A stretch of 64,000 nucleotides of DNA. It comes from Sphingobacteriales bacterium. Lineage in GTDB: Bacteria > Bacteroidota > Bacteroidia > Chitinophagales > JADIYW01. The notes under the pieces were generated by a model. The model had not been told where the DNA came from. It made no database searches and was given only the letters and a program-made list of their open reading frames with translations. Below are positions 18,029-26,253 of the stretch, one piece after another; position 1 is the stretch's first letter; each line of letters begins with the position of its first letter. The translations under genes and the position numbers were made by a program. The stretch covers positions 2,142,001 to 2,206,000 of the forward strand of contig CP064984.1 in the NCBI GenBank assembly GCA_016699615.1, written 5' to 3'.

Positions 18029-18977
18029 TTATTCTTTAAGATGTTTTTGTAGCGTTCTTGCTCTTTGGTCTTCGCCATTATGCGACCAACCTGGCGCATT
18101 AAAAATATAATTTAATTTCGATTTTAAATCTGGTGCTTGTTGCACATCTTTTATAATAGAACCTAATTCATGAAATGCAATCTTGAATAAATTATATGTG
18201 TGTATGTTTTTTGTAATGCCATAAACACAAGGAATCTTATCATCTTCAGATTTGAAAGTACCAAACAATCTATCCCAAATAATAAAAACACCACCATAGT
18301 TTTTATCTAAATATTGAATGTTTGATGAATGATGCACTCGATGATGTGATGGTGTATTAAAAATATATTCAAACCATTTTGGCATTCTTCGCACAGCTTC
18401 AGTATGCGGCAAAAATTGATAAATTAAATTGAGTTGATGCAATGTAAGTATCATTAATGGATGTATACCAATTATTGCCAAAGGAATATACCACATATCT
18501 TTGTATAATAACTCTAACCAACTTTGACGAAGCGCCACAGCAAAATTTATATTTACAGATGAATGATGGTTGATATGTGCAGCCCAAAGCAATCTGATTT
18601 CATGACTCAATCTATGATGCCAATAAAACATAAAATCTTGTAGAATAAAAGCAAATGCCCAAACCCAAACATGTGCTTTTTGCCATTGCCATGTAGCAAA
18701 TTCTTCCACAGTTGCTGGACCCAAGTTATCGAAAATTCTAAATTGATAAAACCAAAATAAGTAACCTAATGCTATTGCTTTAATTCCAATATCAATAATT
18801 GTAGAACCCAAACCCATGCCAATACTTGCACCAGCATCTTTCATATATTCAGTATTAAGTTTGTTTCTTTTTCTTAGGTAGAAATAAAATTCTACAAAAA
18901 TTAACAACAAAAAATCCAGGAATTGCATATGTAACTGGATCATTAAAATCAAATGGGTTAAATAATGTGAAAGACAT
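18029..18977 (-). CDS. Sterol desaturase/fatty acid hydroxylase family protein, 1-bp indel near N-terminus
   Basis: The main frame carries the histidine clusters of this di-iron membrane family (HHRLSH, HINHHSS, HHRVHHSS) and several membrane segments. That frame alone starts oddly (MILMIQLHMQF). In the neighbouring frame an ATG at 18977 gives MSFTLFNPFDFNDPVTYAIP, a believable N-terminus, and the two frames join in a six-T run (plus A run 18909-18914) as PGF-LLLIFVEFYFY if one T is removed. The full protein would be about 315 residues. It would hydroxylate or desaturate a lipid in the membrane, substrate unknown. The indel is probably a consensus error. Confidence 0.8.
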
Positions 18978-19095
18978 AAGTATCAAATTGTACACAAATA
19001 TAGCAACAATCATAACATAGACACTACACAATATTACTATATGATTAGCAATGTTATTTTTTTCAACAATGTTATAATAATCAAAATATTACGCC

Positions 19096-19103
19096 TATCT
19101 TCG
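19096..19103 (+). promoter_or_regulatory. Probable -7 element of the RRM gene
   Basis: TATCTTCG matches seven of eight positions of the TAnnTTTG form, 18 bases before the ATG at 19122. The intergenic region 18978-19121 shows nothing else recognisable. Confidence 0.4.
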
Positions 19104-19121
19104 TATTCTAATTTTTTTTAA

Positions 19122-19469
19122 ATGAATATTTACATCGCAAATTTGAATTTCAGTACAAAAACTGAAAGTCTACAACAGTTATTTGAAAGTTACGGAGAAG
19201 TAACTTCAGCAAAAATTATCACAGACAGAGATACAGGCAGATCTAGAGGATTTGGTTTTGTTGAAATGAGCAACGAAGAGGAAGCTCAAAAAGCTATGGA
19301 TGAATTGAACAACACAGAATTTGAAGGAAAAACTATCGTAGTTAATGAAGCAAAACCTAAAGAAAGCAATGGCGGAGGTCGTTCTTTTGGTGGTGGCGGA
19401 AGATCAGGCGGCTACGGTGGCGGAAAATCTTCTTCAAACGGAGGTGGTTACAAGAAAAAAAGCTGGTAA
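19122..19469 (+). CDS. RRM-domain RNA-binding protein
   Basis: A 115-residue single-RRM protein. RNP2 is IYIANL at 3-8 and RNP1 is RGFGFVEM at 42-49, both intact with their aromatic RNA-contacting residues. The tail from about residue 84 is rich in glycine, serine and lysine (GGGRSFGGGGRSGGYGGGKS), as in plant and cyanobacterial cold-induced RRM proteins. It probably acts as a general RNA chaperone. The gene is monocistronic, with its own promoter-like element and a strong terminator. Its coding sequence is richer in G than its neighbours because of the glycine tail. Confidence 0.93.
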   Translation: MNIYIANLNFSTKTESLQQLFESYGEVTSAKIITDRDTGRSRGFGFVEMSNEEEAQKAMDELNNTEFEGKTIVVNEAKPKESNGGGRSFGGGGRSGGYGGGKSSSNGGGYKKKSW

Positions 19470-19492
19470 TCAAAATTATTTCAAATAATATC

Positions 19493-19524
19493 AATGCCTC
19501 GATAATTTTTCGAGGCATTTTTAT
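19493..19524 (+). terminator. Intrinsic terminator after the RRM gene
   Basis: A nine-base stem AATGCCTCG/CGAGGCATT encloses the loop ATAATTTTT and is followed by TTTATTTTATT. It lies 24 bases after the stop codon. Confidence 0.85.
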
Positions 19525-19553
19525 TTTATTCTCACTATTTTTATACATATTTT

Positions 19554-20294
19554 ATGAAGTCACAATACATTATAGGTAGAAATGCGGTATTAGAAGCACT
19601 AATAACAGATGCACAATTTGAAAAAATATTGATAAGCAAAACAGCAAACGGAGATATAATTAAAGAAATATCACAAACTGCAAAACAAAGAAATATTTAT
19701 GTGCAGTTTGTGCCAGAAATTAAATTAGATTCACTAATCAGACAATCACATCAAGGTGTTGTTGGCGTTATTCAGTTAGTACAATATTACGATTTTCAAG
19801 ATATTGTTAATCAATCTTTCGATGAAGGAAAAATGCCATTGGTTATTGTTTTAGATGGAATTACAGATGTGCGTAATTTTGGTGCAATTGCTCGTACTGC
19901 ATTGGGCTTAAATGCAGATTTAATTATTATTCCAAAAAAAGAAAGTGTAAGTATCAGTGCAGATGCTATTAAAACATCAGCTGGTGCATTGATGAAAATT
20001 CCTGTCTGTAAATCAGATAATCTAATTACTACCATAAAAGATTTAAAAAATAATGGATTGCAAGTTGTTGGTTTATCATCAGGCAATGCAAATAAGAATA
20101 TTTCTGAAATAGATTTGAATATACCTTTGGTATTAGTATTAGGTGCAGAAGATAAAGGAATTTCTACGCCAGTACAAAAACTTTTAGACCATTCTGCTCA
20201 GTTACCTATGAATGAAAATCTTGAATCGTATAATGTTTCTGTTGCCAATGCAATTGCATTATATGAAATATTTAAACAACGAAACAAAAAATAA
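19554..20294 (+). CDS. rlmB: 23S rRNA (guanosine-2'-O)-methyltransferase RlmB
   Basis: A 246-residue SPOUT enzyme. It opens MKSQYIIGRNAVLEALI, the typical RlmB beginning of the substrate-binding domain. The knot motifs are LDGITDVRNFGAIAR at 100-114, GAEDKGI at 197-203 and LPMNENLESYNVSVANAIA at 217-235. RlmB methylates the 2'-OH of G2251 (E. coli numbering) in the 23S peptidyl-transferase loop. It is distinct from the TrmH-like gene at 4812-5537. It stands alone between the RRM terminator and the pectin-acetylesterase-like gene. Confidence 0.9.
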   Translation: MKSQYIIGRNAVLEALITDAQFEKILISKTANGDIIKEISQTAKQRNIYVQFVPEIKLDSLIRQSHQGVVGVIQLVQYYDFQDIVNQSFDEGKMPLVIVLDGITDVRNFGAIARTALGLNADLIIIPKKESVSISADAIKTSAGALMKIPVCKSDNLITTIKDLKNNGLQVVGLSSGNANKNISEIDLNIPLVLVLGAEDKGISTPVQKLLDHSAQLPMNENLESYNVSVANAIALYEIFKQRNKK

Positions 20295-20369
20295 TATGCA
20301 AAAGTTAATTTTTTGCAAATAAAAATGTAAATTAGTGTTAAAAATATACTTCTGTACAAAAAATATTGT

Positions 20370-21488
20370 TTGTCACTATTAATCCTATGCTCATTACTGC
20401 AAATAACTACTTCTTGCAATAAAGATGAAAACAATAACAACAAAAGAACATTAAAGTCACATCCATTTATGGATATCGAAAATAATGTTGGTTCTGTAAA
20501 TTGGTTTGATATTGATGGAATGATGTGTAGAGATGGCTCAAACACAGGAATTGGATTTAGAGTTGGCTCTAAAAAGAAATTAGCAATATATATAAATGGT
20601 GGTGGTGCATGTTTTAATGATGCTACATGTGCAAGTAATCCAAAATCTTTTAGTGAAGAAGAATGGGATTATTTACATCAAGAATACAAACACAGAGGCA
20701 TATTTGATGCTTCGAATCCTAAAAATCCAATCAAAGATTTTTCTATGGTATTTATTCCATATTGTACTGGCGATGTACATAGTGGAACAAAAACTGTCGG
20801 TTTTGCATTAGATGTTGCAGACACGCAAAGATATGTTGGTGCATTAAATTTTAAAAAAGTAATAGACTTTATTGAACCATATTATCAATATAATGAAGTA
20901 GAAGAAATATTGCTTTTTGGTATGAGTGCAGGTGGATATGGTGTATATGTAAATTTCTTAGAAGTTGTGAATCGTTTTCCAAATGCCAAGATTACTGTAA
21001 TTAATGATTCTGGACCATTGTTTAGTGATGCAGATGCATTTCCAATTTGTTTGCAAATAGGTTTCTTGTATATTTTTGGCTTGCCAGTACCTGATGATTT
21101 GTATGATTGTTGCGGAAAACCAGCACAAATGCTAGCCAATGTTTATCCATATTCAAGTAAAAAATATCCAAATGCAAATTTTGGTTTTATTTCTTCATTA
21201 GAAGATGAAGTATCAAGATTTTTCTTGAGCTTTGGATATAATAACTGTTCTGGCGCACCAGGCAATCAATTGCCAGCAGATTTATTTAGAAGTTCTTTAA
21301 TTACATTAAGAGATGATGTATTGAAGCCTAAAAGTACGTGGTCTACCTATTATATTGATGATAATACACATACTATGCTTGGAAACAATGAATTGATGTA
21401 TAATAGAAATAAATCTGGCATGTACCTATACGAATGGATAGGTAAGGTAATGAATGGTCAGAAGATGCACATTACTGAAAGTGAATAA
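20370..21488 (+). CDS. Pectin acetylesterase-family lipoprotein (start uncertain)
   Basis: A 372-residue protein of the pectinacetylesterase/Notum family. It has NGGGACFND, FIPYCTGDVHSG, the nucleophile motif LLFGMSAGGYG near 190 and NDSGPLF. An N-terminal hydrophobic stretch ends in ITTSCNKDENN, a probable lipobox, so it is likely a lipoprotein ester hydrolase acting on acetylated polysaccharide. No ATG lies in frame upstream. TTG 20370 is the nearest start, and the open frame extends back to a stop at 20328. A GTG at 20335 in the next frame would join it if one A were added to the A run 20358-20363, giving a better signal peptide, so another small indel is possible. Confidence 0.78.
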   Translation: MSLLILCSLLQITTSCNKDENNNNKRTLKSHPFMDIENNVGSVNWFDIDGMMCRDGSNTGIGFRVGSKKKLAIYINGGGACFNDATCASNPKSFSEEEWDYLHQEYKHRGIFDASNPKNPIKDFSMVFIPYCTGDVHSGTKTVGFALDVADTQRYVGALNFKKVIDFIEPYYQYNEVEEILLFGMSAGGYGVYVNFLEVVNRFPNAKITVINDSGPLFSDADAFPICLQIGFLYIFGLPVPDDLYDCCGKPAQMLANVYPYSSKKYPNANFGFISSLEDEVSRFFLSFGYNNCSGAPGNQLPADLFRSSLITLRDDVLKPKSTWSTYYIDDNTHTMLGNNELMYNRNKSGMYLYEWIGKVMNGQKMHITESE

Positions 21489-21492
21489 CAAC

Positions 21493-22368
21493 TTAAGCGT
21501 AAGATTTATCTTTGAAGAAATTTTCAGCTAAATAATAGTCATTCATATCTGATGGATGGAAATCCTTCTTAAAGAATTTTAAAAATTCTTTGTACATATC
21601 ACCATGTAAATCTGAAAACAAACCAGTTGCAAATTCATAAAATTGTTTTGGTAGTTGTGTAAGTTTTAGGTATTTTCTATCTTGATAAATAAGCATCAAA
21701 GTACCAATAGATAAATAAAAGTACAGCAATGCAGTTACTATTGGCATTAGTGCAGCACGCTTCACGTATTCATCTTTATCTACTGTTTGGTAGACATCAA
21801 AAGCTACATTTTTATGTTCTATTTCTTCGGCTGCATGCCATTGAAATAATTCTGCAATGTCTTCTGGTACTGTACCTTTGTTGGTGTCTACATGCATAAA
21901 AATGGCATGACCAAAAAGTGCTGTAAAATGTTCGAGACATACTGTTGCAACCAAATCAATATTATTAATTTTAGTTCCTTCAATCTCTATTTTCGCAATG
22001 ATTTTATGCAACAAATTATCAATGTGTTTTTCATAACCTTTTATTTCATAGCCGTTTTCTTTTAAGATATTCCAAAAACGCTCATGCATAGATGAGTGTA
22101 TGCCTTCTTGTCCGCAAAAGTTTTTTACTTGTTTCTTTAGTTTCTCATCTTCAATTTTATTTTTGTGTTTTAAGGTTGCGTTGACAAAAAACCTTTCGCC
22201 AGTAGGAAAAACAATATGCAATGCGTTGATAAAATGTGTACTAAAAGGATTGTTTTTATAATAAAATCTTGGATTCTTTTTTTCAAAATTAAAATTTACT
22301 CTTCTAACTTTAATATCTTCATGGTTATAAGTTGATGTTGTAGTTTTGTTTTTTTCTATTGTTGCCAT
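21493..22368 (-). CDS. Putative metal-dependent hydrolase (PF10118 type), copy 1
   Basis: A 291-residue member of the family annotated as predicted metal-dependent hydrolase. Conserved acidic and histidine motifs suggest a ferritin-like di-iron centre: FCGQEGIHSSMHERFW near 105, CLEHFTALFG near 168 and FQWHAAEEIEHKNVAFD near 195. A hydrophobic stretch follows (ALMPIVTALLYFYLSIGTL), implying membrane association. The C-terminus KDFHPSDMNDYYLAENF is shared with its neighbour. No experimental function is known to me. Upstream at 40 bases is a paralogue of the same length and layout, so the pair arose by duplication and is probably co-transcribed. Confidence 0.82.
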   Translation of the reverse strand: MATIEKNKTTTSTYNHEDIKVRRVNFNFEKKNPRFYYKNNPFSTHFINALHIVFPTGERFFVNATLKHKNKIEDEKLKKQVKNFCGQEGIHSSMHERFWNILKENGYEIKGYEKHIDNLLHKIIAKIEIEGTKINNIDLVATVCLEHFTALFGHAIFMHVDTNKGTVPEDIAELFQWHAAEEIEHKNVAFDVYQTVDKDEYVKRAALMPIVTALLYFYLSIGTLMLIYQDRKYLKLTQLPKQFYEFATGLFSDLHGDMYKEFLKFFKKDFHPSDMNDYYLAENFFKDKSYA

Positions 22369-22407
22369 AACTTAATTTTTTAAATGATTGAATAATGAAT
22401 AAATTAT

Positions 22408-23265
22408 TTATGCGTAAGTTTTTCCAGCCAATAATTCTTCAGCTAAATGATAGTTGTCAATTTGGTCTGGATGGAAATCTTTTCTAAAATATTGACCAAA
22501 TTGCTTGGAAATAGTGCCACCAAATGATTTTCTGAAATTGTACAGAAATTCAAAAGTATATTTAGGTATGTCTTTTGTTTTAATGTCTTTGTCATTCGCA
22601 GTCAGCATTACTGTACCTAAACCAAGATAGAACCACAATCCCCAAGATGCAATCGCCATACCACCAACTCTTAATGCATAACTATCATCAACTGCTTTGA
22701 GTACATCAAAAGGAATGGCTTTGTGTTCAATTTCTTCGGCTGCATGCCACATAAATAAATCTTTCATTTCTGCTGGCATTCTCTCCGTAATTTCTTTGTT
22801 TAAAATGCCACTTTCTGCCAACATTGCTGTGTAATGTTCTAAACCAACAGTTATGCTCAAACACAGTTTATCTGCAAATCTATTTTTGTTTAAATTTTTT
22901 CTTGCAGATTTTTCCAAACCATTCCAAGCTGTTTTTCTAAAAACATCAACAAACTTCATAGGTTCTATATCTTGAGATTCCATGATGTCCCAAAATTTCT
23001 GATGTTCTGCGTAATGTGTGCCTTCTTGCCCAATAAAATTATTTACTCTTCTTTTTAGTTCTGGATTGTTTTTGTAGATATCTGCAAATGCTTTTACACT
23101 TCTAATGAAAAATTTTTCTCCATCTGGAAATGCCAAATGTTGCGCATTCATAAAGTGTGTAGCGATAGGATTGTTGTTGTACCAATGCTTTGGAAAAGGT
23201 TTTTCAAATTGAAAATTTACTTTTCTAATTTTTGCATCTGGTTTTTTAGAGCTACTTATTTCCAT
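22408..23265 (-). CDS. Putative metal-dependent hydrolase (PF10118 type), copy 2
   Basis: A 285-residue paralogue of the downstream gene. It has the same motifs in the same places: FIGQEGTHYAEHQKFWD, GLEHYTAMLAE and FMWHAAEEIEHKAIPFD, then a membrane-like GMAIASWGLWFYLGLGTVML and a C-terminal KDFHPDQIDNYHLAEELL. The repeated ExxH-type residues fit a two-metal helical-bundle site. Substrate is unknown. The start MEISSSKKPDAKIRKVNFQFEKP matches the neighbour's RRVNFNFEKK block, supporting the ATG at 23265. The ~100-base upstream region is very AT-rich, with no clear TAnnTTTG element on the minus strand. Confidence 0.82.
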   Translation of the reverse strand: MEISSSKKPDAKIRKVNFQFEKPFPKHWYNNNPIATHFMNAQHLAFPDGEKFFIRSVKAFADIYKNNPELKRRVNNFIGQEGTHYAEHQKFWDIMESQDIEPMKFVDVFRKTAWNGLEKSARKNLNKNRFADKLCLSITVGLEHYTAMLAESGILNKEITERMPAEMKDLFMWHAAEEIEHKAIPFDVLKAVDDSYALRVGGMAIASWGLWFYLGLGTVMLTANDKDIKTKDIPKYTFEFLYNFRKSFGGTISKQFGQYFRKDFHPDQIDNYHLAEELLAGKTYA

Positions 23266-23371
23266 AAAAAATTATCTTTGGTTAATATAAATTTAGATAA
23301 GATTATTATCTTAATCTATTTACATTAGATAATTATGAAGTCTAAAAATAAAACTTAACCTTTCTATTTTT

Positions 23372-23758
23372 TTATTTTTTGTTGATGTTTATATTCGGAA
23401 ATATTAGATAAATTAATACTACAATCAATAGAAAATTGTATTCTACACCATTTCTGCCACCACCAACTACAAACCAACCTTCTTTGCCATGTACTAAAAT
23501 AATGCCCATTATCAAAATAAATATAGTAATAACTGCTGCTGGTTTTATAAACTTATTTGTAAGTAAGCATATTGCTGCTAAAATGTGCGAAATTTTTATT
23601 GCCCATGCCAATGGTACACCAACTGGTGCAAATCCAATTTGATTTAAAAATAAATTTCCAAAATCATTAATGCCACCATTAAACATTCCACCTAATGCAT
23701 GTGTTAATAGAATAATAGCCAATGCTACTCTAAGTATAAATGTGTTGTTTTGTTGCAT
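23372..23758 (-). CDS. DoxX family membrane protein
   Basis: A 128-residue integral membrane protein with four hydrophobic helices (about 8-25, 45-65, 70-88 and 105-122) and the DoxX-like features ILLTHALGGMFNGG at the start and KEGWFVVGGGRNGVEYNFLL towards the end. DoxX-family proteins are often linked with respiration or redox defence, but no specific reaction can be assigned. It lies eight bases after the fmt stop codon on the same strand and may be co-transcribed with fmt. Confidence 0.82.
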   Translation of the reverse strand: MQQNNTFILRVALAIILLTHALGGMFNGGINDFGNLFLNQIGFAPVGVPLAWAIKISHILAAICLLTNKFIKPAAVITIFILIMGIILVHGKEGWFVVGGGRNGVEYNFLLIVVLIYLIFPNININKK

Positions 23759-23765
23759 GTTGCTG

Positions 23766-24695
23766 CTAATTTGAAATTTTATAACCTCTTAAAAATTCAT
23801 CTATTTTGATTCTTTTTTTACCTTCTAATTGTAATTCTAAAACATCTAAATAAGTGTCGTTGCACTTAAATGATAGATAAGTTTTGTTGTCTGAAATAAT
23901 TGCTTGATCGCCTATTCTATCACTAATTTTTGATTGATATATTTTAAGTATTTTATTGTCTAAAAATGTATAAGCAGCAGGATATGGCGATAATCCACGA
24001 ATTAAATTGTGAACTTCATTTGCTGGCTTATTCCAATCTATTAAACATGTTTCTTTAAATAATTTTGGCGCATGTTTTAAATTTTGTAATTCAGAATTTA
24101 TGATTTGTGGTTTTTGTGTTACATTATTTTCCGCAATTATTTTTACGGTTTTTAATACAAGATTTGAACCTAGTATCATTAATTTGTCATGCACAGCACC
24201 AGCATTATCATCATCTTTTATTTCTATTTTATCTTGAAGAATTATATTTCCAGTATCAATTTCATGTTGTAAAAAAAATGTGGTAGCACCAGTTTCTGTG
24301 TCACCATTAATAACTGCCCAATTTATTGGTGCTGCACCACGATATTGTGGTAGCAATGATGCATGTAAATTAAAAGTACCTAATGATGGCATTTGCCAAA
24401 CAACTTCTGGCAGCATTCTAAAAGCAACAACTATAAAAAGATTAGCATCTAAAGATTTGAGTTCATTAATAAATTCTGCAGATTTTAATTTTTCAGGTTG
24501 TAGAATATGTAAATTGTTTTCTAATGCATATTTTTTTACTGCTGATTGTTGTATATTATTTCCTCTTCCTGCTGGTTTGTCTGTTGCTGTTACAACACCA
24601 ACAACATTATATTTGTTTTTTATTAAAATATCTAATGATGGAACAGCAAATTCTGGTGTTCCCATAAATACAATTCTTAGGTCGTTAGTATGCAT
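23766..24695 (-). CDS. fmt: Methionyl-tRNA formyltransferase
   Basis: A 309-residue Fmt. The N-terminus LRIVFMGTPEFAVPSLDILI begins the formyl-tetrahydrofolate-binding domain, and HASLLPQYRGAAPINWAVINGD near 106-127 holds the catalytic Asn-His and SLLP signature. The C-terminal domain from about 205 binds tRNA (LIRGLSPYPAAYTFLDNK). It formylates initiator Met-tRNA. The start MHTNDLRIVFMG is the only ATG close to the conserved region. Neighbours are DoxX downstream and a divergent barrel protein upstream. Confidence 0.95.
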   Translation of the reverse strand: MHTNDLRIVFMGTPEFAVPSLDILIKNKYNVVGVVTATDKPAGRGNNIQQSAVKKYALENNLHILQPEKLKSAEFINELKSLDANLFIVVAFRMLPEVVWQMPSLGTFNLHASLLPQYRGAAPINWAVINGDTETGATTFFLQHEIDTGNIILQDKIEIKDDDNAGAVHDKLMILGSNLVLKTVKIIAENNVTQKPQIINSELQNLKHAPKLFKETCLIDWNKPANEVHNLIRGLSPYPAAYTFLDNKILKIYQSKISDRIGDQAIISDNKTYLSFKCNDTYLDVLELQLEGKKRIKIDEFLRGYKISN

Positions 24696-24773
24696 CTTTA
24701 ACTATTTTTTTTACTTCAACTATGATTAAATGCTTATATTTAGCCTATAAAAATAATTCTTAATTTTATATAA

Positions 24774-25430
24774 TTGATGAGAACTTTCATTGTTATTGTG
24801 TTTTGTTTTATTGCTTGTAAATATTCTTACTCAAAGATTGAGGTAAATGTAGGTGGAAAAGCAGGAATGAACATGTCGCACATTAGAAAAATACAGAATC
24901 CTGAAGGATTTAAGAAAAAACAAAATCTAGGCTCAAATATAGGTGCATTGGTTCGTGTAAATATTAATTCATTTATTGGCGTGCAAACAGAAATTCTTTT
25001 TACACAAAAAGGACAACGTTGGATGAGCAAAACCGATAGTACAAAAAGCTATAGTAGGTTTGTAAATAATTACATAGAAGTACCTTTGATGGCTGTTGCA
25101 AGATTTGGCTCAGAGAAAACTAAGGCAGTTGTGTACTTAGGTACTTATTTTGGATATTGGGCAGGTGCATACACACAAAATAGTACACAACAAGACAAGC
25201 AAACAATATCTAAGTCTAATGTAGATTATAAACTCACATCTTATGATAATAGATTTGATTTAGGAATGGCTAGTGGTGTTGGTGTAGATTTTAAATTAGG
25301 TAATGGTTATTTAGAATTGGCAGCAAGACATAATTTAGGTTTGATGAATAGAACAACAAACAAGAGCAATAAACAATATAATTGCAATTTCAATTTTTCG
25401 ATTTCTTACTTATTTAAAGCAACAAAATAA
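24774..25430 (+). CDS. Outer-membrane beta-barrel protein
   Basis: A 218-residue protein with a signal peptide of about 20 residues (RTFIVIVFCFIACKYSYS) and alternating beta-strand patterns typical of small PorT/OmpX-like barrels of Bacteroidota (KIEVNVGGKAGMNMSH, FIGVQTEILFTQKGQRW, YLELAARHNLGL). It ends FNFSISYLFKATK. Function is unknown. It is the first of four plus-strand genes with gaps of one, three and zero bases (then prmA, the 1503-residue exported protein and a methyltransferase), so it is very likely in one operon. Confidence 0.75.
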   Translation: MMRTFIVIVFCFIACKYSYSKIEVNVGGKAGMNMSHIRKIQNPEGFKKKQNLGSNIGALVRVNINSFIGVQTEILFTQKGQRWMSKTDSTKSYSRFVNNYIEVPLMAVARFGSEKTKAVVYLGTYFGYWAGAYTQNSTQQDKQTISKSNVDYKLTSYDNRFDLGMASGVGVDFKLGNGYLELAARHNLGLMNRTTNKSNKQYNCNFNFSISYLFKATK

Positions 25431-25431
25431 T

Positions 25432-26250
25432 ATGTTTGTCTACACACTAATAAAATTTGATATTACTCAAAAGGAAATAATATTGGCATTAATTTCTGAT
25501 ATAGAAATGATAGAAGGCATTGAAGAAAAGGATATAGAAATTGAAGCCTATGCTGATGATACTACAGATTTTGAATCGCAATTGAAGGAAATACAGAATG
25601 TAATTCCATTTGAATACACAAAAGTAGAACTACAGCAAAAGAATTGGAATGAGATATGGGAAAGTAATTTTGAGCCAGTAATTATAAATGAAAAAATTGG
25701 AATAAGAGCAGTGTTTCATCCAACAATTAATAATGTAATACAAGAAATTATAATACAACCTAAGATGTCTTTTGGTACAGGACATCATGCAACTACAGCA
25801 CAAGTGATAAAATCAATGCAGTTGTATAATTTTAAAAATAAAAAAGTTTTAGACTTAGGTTCAGGTACAGCAATTCTTGCCATATATGCTGAAATGCTTG
25901 GTGCTAACGAAGTATTAGCAATAGATAATGATGAATGGTGTTTTGAAAATGCACAAGAAAACATTGCACTCAATCATACAAAGCATGTTGAACCAAAATT
26001 AGGAAATTTAGAAGATATTTTAGAGGAACAGTACGATGTTGTTTTGGCTAATATTCATAAAAATTACCATTTAGAACATATTGCGCATTATGATGAAATT
26101 TTAAAAAATGGTGCATATATTTTATTGAGTGGTTTCTACGAAAATGATGCACAAGAAATACTAAATAAAGCATTGGAATATAATTTGATAGCAAATTATT
26201 ATACAGCTCAAGATAATTGGGTGTGTATGGTATTGCAAAAAAATAATTAA
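25432..26250 (+). CDS. prmA: Ribosomal protein L11 methyltransferase
   Basis: A 272-residue PrmA. The family block IIQPKMSFGTGHHATTAQ precedes the class I methyltransferase motif VLDLGSGTAILAIYAEMLGA near 140-160, then AIDNDEWCFENAQENI and DVVLANIHKNYHLEHI, an NxxPY-like variant (here NIHKN) near 207. It trimethylates lysines of ribosomal protein L11 (uL11) with SAM. The gene begins one base after the barrel-protein stop codon and is followed closely by the large exported protein. Confidence 0.9.
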   Translation: MFVYTLIKFDITQKEIILALISDIEMIEGIEEKDIEIEAYADDTTDFESQLKEIQNVIPFEYTKVELQQKNWNEIWESNFEPVIINEKIGIRAVFHPTINNVIQEIIIQPKMSFGTGHHATTAQVIKSMQLYNFKNKKVLDLGSGTAILAIYAEMLGANEVLAIDNDEWCFENAQENIALNHTKHVEPKLGNLEDILEEQYDVVLANIHKNYHLEHIAHYDEILKNGAYILLSGFYENDAQEILNKALEYNLIANYYTAQDNWVCMVLQKNN

Positions 26251-26253
26251 GAA

